Shown: one piece after another, positions 48,120 through 56,736 of the stretch | How the letters are laid out: each line of letters starts with the position of its first letter | Numbering within the stretch: position 1 is the first letter of the stretch | Assembly: GCA_037447605.1 (NCBI GenBank) | Contig: CM074811.1 | Location: 3,395,302-3,452,037, forward strand | Length of the DNA: 56,736 nucleotides | Direction: 5' to 3' | DNA from: Zygnema circumcarinatum | Lineage: Eukaryota > Streptophyta > Zygnematophyceae > Zygnematales > Zygnemataceae | Made by a program: the position numbers and the translations under genes | Notes under the pieces: model-generated | The model's input: the letters and a program-made list of their open reading frames with translations, nothing else | Databases searched by the model: none | What the model was told of the DNA's origin: nothing

Positions 48120-48545
48120 ATAGGCGAGCGGAATGCTGTTAGTGTTCATGTCTGTCCGTACGTATTGTGTCGTATCGTTTGTTGTCATATCGTACCGCAT
48201 CGTACCGCATCGGCTACTATAGATCGTACGGCTAGTACGGATAGTACCGTATCTGGACGTATCGTATCGTATCGAAGCCAAAAACAAGGGAAGAAGAGCG
48301 AGCGCCACTTACGGCGGCTCGTGCGGGGAGATTAGGTGAAGTTTTGCGTAAGCCCGTAACGGCTAGTACAGCTATTACGGCTAGTACGGGTTTTAGGGTT
48401 TTTAGGGTTTTCAGGGTTTTAGGGTACGGATAGTACGAATAGTACGGCTAACACGAAGATACCGTACAAAAAGGTGGTTTCGGCAAAATCGGTGCGAATT
48501 TATTGGTGACGCACTGTTGAAGGTGGAAAATATGACGACCCCCTG
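48116..48545. repeat. Second, diverged and truncated copy of the pogo-like element interior
   Basis: AATAGGCGAGCGG with following TGTTAG-GTTCATGTCTGT (48119-48155) matches 47182-47217. ACCGTACAAAAAGGTGGTTT with the following 65 bp (48461-48530) matches 47435-47510 at about 90% identity. Both are in the same order and orientation. The left end is cut by the neighbouring MITE. Confidence 0.7.
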
Positions 48546-48669
48546 TAAGTGACAGTACTGTACGGACATACCGAGGCCGTACCGTACGGTTTGCAACTTG
48601 CCAAGCCAAAGCCTTTTGCTTCCGCCAAGAGCAGAACTCGTTCCTAGACAAGCAGACCTCTTGGAAGCC

Positions 48670-51600
48670 ATGGCGGCCGCGGACATGGCTGCAGGAGGAG
48701 GAGGAGGACGAGGCGCAGCAGAAGGGAGCGGAGGAAATGGCGGGGGAGGGGGACCGATGTCCCGGCGGGATGAGACATGGCGCCGCCTCTACGTCGAAAC
48801 AAGTCTGAATACGCGCCTGGTGCTGGCGGCTCGTGGTTTCTGGACCGTTCTGCAGGCCAAGAGTGAGTTTGTTTAGTGCTAGGGTTAGGGCTATGGTCGC
48901 TGCTGAAGTGCGTGTCTCGGCCAAGCATAGGGTTAGAAATTTAGGGTGTTAACGTTAGGATCTTGTGGCTCTGCACCAGAAATGCATTCAAATTGCATTG
49001 TGGAGTGATAGTGGAGTGATACGACGTTATCATAATGTCATTCCGGCTTCTTTTCTCCACAGTCTTGTTTTTTTATTTCTTAGTTTTTTCAACAGCATTG
49101 TCATCTACATTTTTTATCAATATCGTCATTTTTTATCTCTTATTGAAGTGGCCTGCGAGTGTGACAAGTGTTGGATTTCATAGTCTCAAGGCATTCTGCA
49201 CCACAAAACATTTGCACGATAGTCCTGACCTTTATACGAGGCCATATATGCACGGCGAGGCCATTTTGTCTTTATGTGTATGTATACTCATGTACTTTTC
49301 TGTGTGGAACTTTGGCTGTGTATTTTTTCCCCTGTAACTGTCTGCTTGTATTTGTATCCATGTATTTTTTTATTTCTCAATATTTATCTGCATCGTATGA
49401 CTGCAGGGGAGTTGGAGGCTGAGTATAACATGATTTTCGGCTATGAAATAATCTGCCGCACATTTGAGGTAAGAACCATTTTAGACTGGAAAAAAAAGAG
49501 AGTTTCGAGCCGCTGCCCTCAATGCATGAGTTTCTACCGCAGGTGCAGGATGTAGGCCTTCCATTTTTTTATAGAGAGAGCGGCAAAGAGACTGACGTGT
49601 TTCCATTTCTAAGTGGTGAAGACTTTGGTTGATGTGCAGACAAATGGTTTTCGATGGGGAAACGCTTATCTGATTGGGGACATGCTTGGTAACAAGGGGA
49701 TGGAAGAAATTTATGCTTTAGTTACAAGAAGGAGTATAGAAGAGATTCCACCGGTTGTGCCATATCCAGAAGAGTTCCCTAGGTTCAGAGAAAGAGCAGC
49801 TGAAGGGTTGGTGGAAGCATTAGAACCACCCCCTTTGCCTCTCCAATTACAGCCACTCATTGTACAGCCCCCCGCTTTACAGCAAGCCGCTGTGCAACCA
49901 CCCGGGCTAGATCCACGATCTGTACAACCTGCAGTCGAGCCAGGTGCTGTTGCGGAAGAAGGTGGGCATAATGACCTGCCAGCTGTTCCTTTGGCGAACA
50001 TGGGAGGTAATGTAGCTGACGGGGAAGTAGCTGCAGGTCCCCCCGAGGTTGAGGCTACGAGCTCCGGCGTCTTGTTGGTGTCACCCAGTACGGCAGGCAG
50101 TGGAGGAAAAGGCCGAGGACGCGGAAAAGGCTTATCGAGTGCAACAAAGAGGGAGAAACAGCCAAATGTTGAGGGAAAGGATGCACCGAAGAAGCGCCAG
50201 AGGAAACCAAAAGATGGGGAGGCAGTTATAAACGTTGGAGTAGGTCAACCTTTGAGCACTGGACCCATGGATGGAGGAACATTGCAAGTGAACAGGTTTC
50301 AAGATATGGCTGCCGGGCCGTCTAACGTGTCAGTGAACGCGCAGAATGGTAACCCTGAGATGGTAAATGTGCCGGTTTTTTCCGTTGGAGAGAATGGACG
50401 TGTGGAAGAATCTGCTGAAAGACATGCAGAGGTGGCTTTACCGAGCTCCAATACTTTGCTGGAACTGCCAAAAGTGGGTGGCGGTAGAGGACGAGGACGT
50501 GGAAGTGGTCCAGGGAAAATCTTAGGGACTGAATCGAGTACAGAGAAATCAGCTGCAGGCAAGGAGGCAGGGGATACACCGAAGAAGCGCCAGAGAAAAC
50601 CGAAAGATGGAGGAAAGGTTGCGGATAATAAAACAGAGGAACTCGCCAGAACTGAAGCGCTTAATGAAGCAACGATGCAAGAGAGCCAAGATATGGCTGC
50701 AGGCCCATCCACCCCCGCAGAAACCAGGCAGACTGACGACCCCGAGATGGCAAAAGAGCCAATTCGTTCCCCTGAGGGAAGAGGAGGGAATTTAGGTGTT
50801 GAAGAGCCTGCTGCACAAAATGCCGAGGTGGCTGTACTGGACTCCATTGATTTGTTGGAATCACCAGAAGTGGGTGCCAGCGGACGCGGAAGAGGTAGAG
50901 GACGAGGAACGGGAAGCTTAATGAAGAGAGAGAAGTCTAAGGAGGGAGAGGATACGCCAAAGAAGCGGCAGAGGAAGCAGAAAGATGGAGGTAAATTTGC
51001 GGTTTTGGAAGCAAATGAACTTTTGAGAAGTGAACCTCTCAATGAAGAAAATGAGAACAGGCTTCAAGATACGGCTGCAGGACCATCCACTCTGATAGCA
51101 GACACAGGAAATGTCAATCCTAACATAGCAAAAGAGGCAGTTCTTTCATCTGAGGAGAGAGGGCGGAGTGTCGGCGGGAAAGAACTTGCTGCCGGAGAAA
51201 CAGCAATGGCTGTACCAGGTGCCGGTGATTTTCTGGAATCACCTAAAGTTGGAGATGGAAGAGGCCGAGGGAGAGGTAGAGGAAGTGGAATTGGGAGTGG
51301 AACGAAGCGAGAGAAATCGGCAAAGCCTAAGGAAGGAGAGGATACACCAAAGAAGCGGCCGAGGAAGCAGAAAGATGGAGTGAAACCTGCGGATATGGAA
51401 GCAGGTGAACTTTTAAGAACTGAACCTCTCAGTGGAGGAATGGTTCATGAGGATAGGTTTCAAGATATGGCTGCAAGACCATCCGCTCTGGGTGCAGACA
51501 CAGAATATGTCAATCCCAATGTGGCCAATGAGCCATTTTTTTCCCTGGAGGAGAGAGGAAGGAATACAGGCGGGAAAGAAATTGCCACAGGAGAAATAAC

Positions 51601-52852
51601 AGTGGCTGGACCAGATCCCAATGATTTGTTGGAATCACCTAATGCTGGAGATGGAAGAGGCCGGGGGAGAGGTAGAGGAGGTGGAAGAGGAATTGGGAGT
51701 GGAACTAAGAAAGAGAAATCAGCAAAGCCTAAGGAAGGAGAGGATACGATAAAGAAGCGGGAGAGGAAGCAGAAAGATGGAGTGAAATCTGCGGATATGG
51801 AAACAGGAGAACTTCTAAGAGGTGAACCTCCCAACGGAGGAACAGTACGAGAGGACCGCGTTCAAGAAACGCCTGCAGGAGCATCCCCTGTGGTAGCAGA
51901 GAGGCAGGATAGCGATTCTGTGATGGTACAGGAGCCTATTCGTTTTCCTGGCGGTAATGGAACTGGAGAAGAAACTGCTACAGGACATGCGGAGGTGGCT
52001 GTACCGGCCGCTGGTGATATCTTGGAATCCCCTAGTGTGGGTGGCACTGGTAGAGGACGTGGAAGGGGTAGAGGAAAAGGCATAGGGAGTGGACAGTATA
52101 GAGAGAAACCTGCAAAAGTTAAGGAAGGAGGGGGGACGCCAAAGAAACCGCAAAAAAAAACAAAGGACGGAGGAAAAGTTGCGGATATGGTTGTGGGCCA
52201 GGCCTTCGGAACGGATGGGATGGCAAGGCAAGAGCAGAGCCTCTCTCAGACGCCTGTACAGTTCCAAAGTGCTCATATATATACGCATGTACTACCAGCC
52301 CCAACTATGGAGACGGGTAGGCAGAACGGCGAACCTGCGATAGCAAAGGAGGCAGCTGTTACCGAACATCAGAATCACGACTCCTCAGTAACAGACGGGC
52401 CAGCTCTTCCATTTGCGAACGTTGTAGGAAATACTGGTGATGGAAATACAGTTGCAGATCATGCTGAAGTCGTCATAGTGGGCTCTGGTTTGGTGTTGTC
52501 GACACCAGCATCCGGAATTGGTGGAAGCGGAGGACAGGGAAAAGCGGTAGGGAATGGAACAAGAAAAGAGAAGCTGACACCAAAAAAGGGCCAAAAGAAA
52601 CCGAAAAACGGAGAGGAGAAAGCAGGTGTGGGAAATGTCACTGTCGATGCGGGAGCAATGGAAGAACAAGGGATTCAAGAAACTCCTTTAGGGTCACCCA
52701 ATATGGAAACAGAAAGGCCCAACAACGAGGAGCCCGCTACCCCTTCAGCAGATGGTAGAGGAGATGGAGGCGCCAAACCGGGCACTCCAGATCGTCCTAA
52801 AGGACGGTCCTTACCAAAGTCACCCCCTTCCAAGAAATCTTCGTTGAAATAA
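48670..52852 (+). CDS. Uncharacterised protein with seven tandem Gly-Arg/Lys-rich repeats
   Basis: Exons: 48670-48862, 49407-49468 and 49640-52852, totalling 1155 aa in phase. I do not recognise the family. After a Gly-rich start, residues 30-130 look like a folded domain (DETWRRLYVETSLNTRLVL; NGFRWGNAYLIGDML; PYPEEFPRFRERA). A Pro/Gln-rich linker follows. Then come seven repeats of about 130 aa (390-bp DNA period, about 50060-52700), each with LLESP, a GRGRGRG run, KREKSAK, then TPKKRQRKPKDG and a variable acidic part with QDMAAGPS. The basic blocks resemble AT-hook-like or RGG-like nucleic-acid-binding segments, but the canonical RGRP core is absent; KKRPRK (unit 4) is the closest. The last two units are degenerate. 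The tail is Ser/Pro/Lys-rich. Nuclear location is inferred. Confidence 0.75.
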
Positions 52853-54146
52853 GGACCAGCTTTATCAAAAAATTCTCTCTCCTTAGGTAACTTCCCAACC
52901 TTACAGTCGAGAAATCTCAGGTTGATACAGGGTCATCAACTGCTTTTGAATTGTTTAAGGTTCGCAGACGTATGACGTCTGGGCTGTTCGATTTCTTATA
53001 TTTGGATTATCAAATGCTAAATGAAGGTAACTTCCTTTTTCAAAGTCTAAATCGGAGAAGATTGCTTACAAGGTGACCGTTAGGACTTTTTCGGCAGCGA
53101 CTTAGCAGCCAGTCTCTTCCTGGTTTTCATACTTCTTCTTTGACCAAGCTGTTCTTAGGTTTTGAGGGGAGAGAGGGCGATCAAAAAGTGGTGTTTGATG
53201 ATATCCATGTTGTGGTGCTCAAATTGCAGATTGGTCCGAATGTGGCTAGCCTTGAGACAGACGTGTGGAGGCTGGATTGTCATCAGCTCCAACTTTGTCT
53301 ACTTTAGGGATGTAAGGGTGTCGTGGGGCTCAGCTTTTAGGGTTAGGTCTTTTGAAGACTGGATTTCAGGGTCTTTCAACAACTGGTTTTTTAGGGTTGG
53401 GGTTCGTCGGTTTAAGAGAGGTCCTCTTCAATTGACATCGGCACAGATGAAGGACAATAGCTGTAGAGGGGGGAGGCCGACAAACCCGCTGATGTCTTGT
53501 AGGAGAGGGGCAGTCATGCCGCCTTTGGGAATCACACTAAAGATGAAAGGCACCTTTTGTTGTGTTTGCCAAAGCTTGCCGGCTTGGCTCACTGGTCGTG
53601 CTTTGTAAGGTCCAACCAACCGACAGGCCGACCTACCCTCCGTCGCAATAGATGAGCCTCAATGTGTGGTCAGGTCGCATGAGAATACTTCATTGTGAAG
53701 GTGCTGATTTTGAAGCTGTACAGTATGTGTCTACTTCCTCCATGTCCTTCCTCCCTTCCACTCCACCCCCTTTCTCTCTCCCCGTACCCCACAGTCTCGT
53801 CCTCTCCCTGCCCCTCTCTCCTCCACCCTTCCTCTCCCTGACCCCTCCCCTCTCTCCCTGTCCCCCACAGCCTCTCCCGCTCCCCGGTCATTGCCACACA
53901 TGACACATCATGCCTTTGCTCGAATGCCATGCCGTCCCACGCCATTCATCCTGCCAGAACCATAAATGGCATGCCATACCGTGACATGCGATGATGACCC
54001 AATTCGTCAGGCCATGCTTGCCATGTGCCATGCTTTTTCAAAAACCAACATCTACAATGCAAAACCCTCGAAAACATGAAGCTGCTCACTCTTTCTTTCT
54101 TTAAAAAAAAAAAGGGGGGGGGAAGAAGTACAGGAGAAAGCTTTCC
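52853..54146. other. Convergent 3' region with CT and GCATG-rich tracts
   Basis: It holds the 3' UTRs of the repeat-protein gene (+) and the NDUFAF4-like gene (-). Positions 53750-53885 are CT-rich. Positions 53925-54035 repeat CCATGCC/GGCATGCC motifs like those at 36350-36600. No gene is recognised. Confidence 0.5.
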
Positions 54147-55449
<1,303 letters not shown>

Positions 55450-55454
55450 GGCTG

Positions 55455-55466
55455 TGCCACGTGGCA
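55455..55466. promoter_or_regulatory. G-box palindrome at the NDUFAF4-like start
   Basis: TGCCACGTGGCA is a perfect palindrome 6 bp upstream of the ATG at 55449-55447, so it lies in the 5' UTR or core promoter. Related ACACGTG motifs at about 55632 and 55759, and a TATAAA at 55586-55591, suggest a second promoter facing right. Confidence 0.5.
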
Positions 55467-56329
55467 ACAGGAGAGAGGGAGGGAGGGAGAACGGGGAGGG
55501 AAGGAGGAAAGGAGAGGGAGAAAGAGGGAGGGAGGCGGGAGGGAGGGGGGGAGAGGCGAGAGGCGAGAGGGAGGCGGATTTCTCATATAAAGAAGGGGCT
55601 TATGTGTCGGGAATGCAGCAGTTCAGTTGGACACGTGTCGAAGGAGAGGAAGAGGGAGAGGGAGAGGGAGAAGGAGAGGGAGAGGAGATGTTAACCGCTG
55701 TGAGAGAGCAGTGGAGGAGGTACTCTTGGAGTGGCCTGCTCTCGGATAGAGAGGAGGACACGTGGCAAGCGGGGAAGCTCGAGGAGGGAGGATACATGGG
55801 GTCACAGTTCAACGCTGAAACTGCATAGTTCCATGTAGTGGCCCCCCTGCGACCTTGAGCCGTGGTCAGTGGTCGTCCTCGTAAAAATGAATTTGTGATG
55901 ACTCGAATCGTGAACTCCAAAGGTTGTCATATTGTTGTGCGTGTGCCTCTAGAACATGGGCCTTTCATGCTCAATGTTTGCCTGTTTTCAGGATTGTTGG
56001 AGGGGAAAAGGGTTGGGCGAGAGAGAGAAGGGAAACGAGTGCGCATGTGCCCGTTTGACCGTTCTCAACAACAACATGGTTAACCAGTCTCTCACCAAAG
56101 ACTTGAAGTGTGGAGCTGAACCGTGTTTAACAAATACTGTACATTAAAGATTTCCAAAAATTTAGGAGAACTATATACCGCCCCCCCTTTTTGGTTATCC
56201 CGCCACTGTTTTTTTGAAATCCGACCCTCCCATTTCGGCTATTCTGCCCCCTGTTTTGAAATATCCCGCCCCCCCCCCCCCATTTTGGATATTCCCCCCC
56301 GTTTTCTCCTTCTCACACATCAGCGCAAC

Positions 56330-56736
56330 GTTCGAGAGAGAGAGCAAAGGAGAGAAAGAGAGTGAGCAGAGTGAGAGCAAAGGAGAGAGAGACTAGAGTA
56401 GAGAGCACAGGAGAGAGCAAAGGTGAGAGAAGAGAGAGAGAGCAAAGGAGCGAGAGCCGAGGGGAGAGAGTATAGAGGAGAGAGAAAGTGCAGAGGAGTG
56501 AGAGTAAGGGAGAGAGAGACTAGAGGAGAGAGCAAAGGAGAGAGAGACTAGAGGAGAGAGCACAGGAGAGAGCAAAGGAGAGAGAGAGAATGAGCAGAGG
56601 AGAGAGCAAAGGAGAGAGAGAGAGTAGAGTGAGAGCAAAGGAGAGAGACTAGAGGAGAGAGCAAAAGAGAGAGAGAGAATGAGCAGAGGAGAGAGAGTAA
56701 AGGAGAGAAAGACTAGAGGAGAGAGAGCAGAGGAGA
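56330..56736. repeat. GAGAGAGCAAAGGAGAGA minisatellite
   Basis: Higher-order repeat built from GAGAGAGCAAAG, GACTAGAGGAGA and GAGCAGAGGAGA blocks, continuing beyond the window. Frames across it translate only to repeats. Confidence 0.9.

Larger units (their letters stand above)
45741..48669. other. Transposon-rich spacer between the FYR/WD gene and the repeat-protein gene
   Basis: The first 500 bp should include the missing 5' exon(s) of the FYR/WD gene, but I could not identify them. From 46389 to 48545 at least five inverted-repeat or repeated units are packed head to tail (listed separately). Tracts of CGTATCGTATCG and GTACGG occur at 47225-47250 and 48150-48280, and TTTTAGGG-type telo-box units at 48390-48425. 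Confidence 0.6.
55450..56736. other. Right-hand region: G-box promoter-like part, C-rich repeat, GA minisatellite
   Basis: Positions 55475-55560 and 55640-55690 are GGGAGA runs. Positions 56175-56300 contain alternating C runs and TTTTGGATAT/TTTCGGCTAT units that resemble the palindrome arms at 46.8 kb. Positions 56330-56736 are an AGGAGAGAGCAAAGGAGAG-type minisatellite running off the window. No gene is firmly recognised. Confidence 0.5.

Noticed and set aside
49507-49615. Exon beginning at the CGCAG acceptor near 49540 in the repeat-protein gene
   Set aside because: It runs into a stop before the long exon. Direct splicing from 49468 to 49640 keeps the frame open.

Overview
This looks like nuclear DNA of a streptophyte (a green plant: charophyte-type alga or early-diverging land plant). 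The evidence is eight spliced genes with GT-AG introns, several with clearly plant-type products: a redox-regulated plastid fructose-1,6-bisphosphatase with a transit peptide, a PAT10-like S-acyltransferase, an Exportin-T of the PAUSED type and an ECT-type YTH reader. Plant-type telomere heptamers (CCCTAAA) and G-box/ABRE motifs (ACGTGGC) also occur. I cannot name the species from sequence alone. I read the exon structures by hand from splice sites and reading-phase continuity; in each model the exons join without a frame break.

Layout. 1-1908: unassigned, GA-rich, beginning inside a dispersed repeat. 1909-8679 (-): Exportin-T, 13 exons, about 1025 aa. 8680-10748: divergent promoter region with long CT tracts. 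10749-15732 (+): PAT10-like DHHC palmitoyltransferase, 10 exons, 427 aa. 16765-19624 (+): plastid FBPase, 5 exons, 425 aa, with a perfect 16-bp G-box palindrome upstream. 20947-27508 (+): type II membrane protein with an NXPE/PC-esterase-like lumenal region, 9 exons, 633 aa; its introns are filled with telomere-like, CTT-type and GGGGGA-type repeats. 28787-32894 (-): YTH-domain m6A reader, 9 exons, 650 aa. 33-37.1 kb: unassigned region with an ACGTGGC cluster and a GGGCAT minisatellite. 37132-45740 (-): very large protein with FYRN and FYRC domains, a 1441-codon single-exon disordered middle and C-terminal WD-like repeats; its 5' end is not found. 45.8-48.6 kb: nest of non-autonomous DNA transposons. 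48670-52852 (+): 1155-aa protein of unknown function with seven tandem Gly-Arg/Lys-rich repeats. 54147-55449 (-): small NDUFAF4-like complex I assembly factor, 3 exons, 185 aa. 55.5-56.7 kb: G-box-bearing region, then a GA minisatellite.

The genes are independent housekeeping or regulatory loci (tRNA export, protein S-acylation, Calvin cycle, glycan modification, m6A reading, chromatin, mitochondrial assembly). I see no operon-like or pathway cluster. The most unusual structure is a pogo/Tc1-like element (47097-47522) lying exactly at the TA centre of a roughly 620-bp near-perfect palindrome (arms 46784-47096 and 47523-47834). Other items worth following are the FYR plus WD-repeat architecture, the G-quadruplex-prone 1.1-kb intron and the degenerate serine motif in the PC-esterase-like protein.
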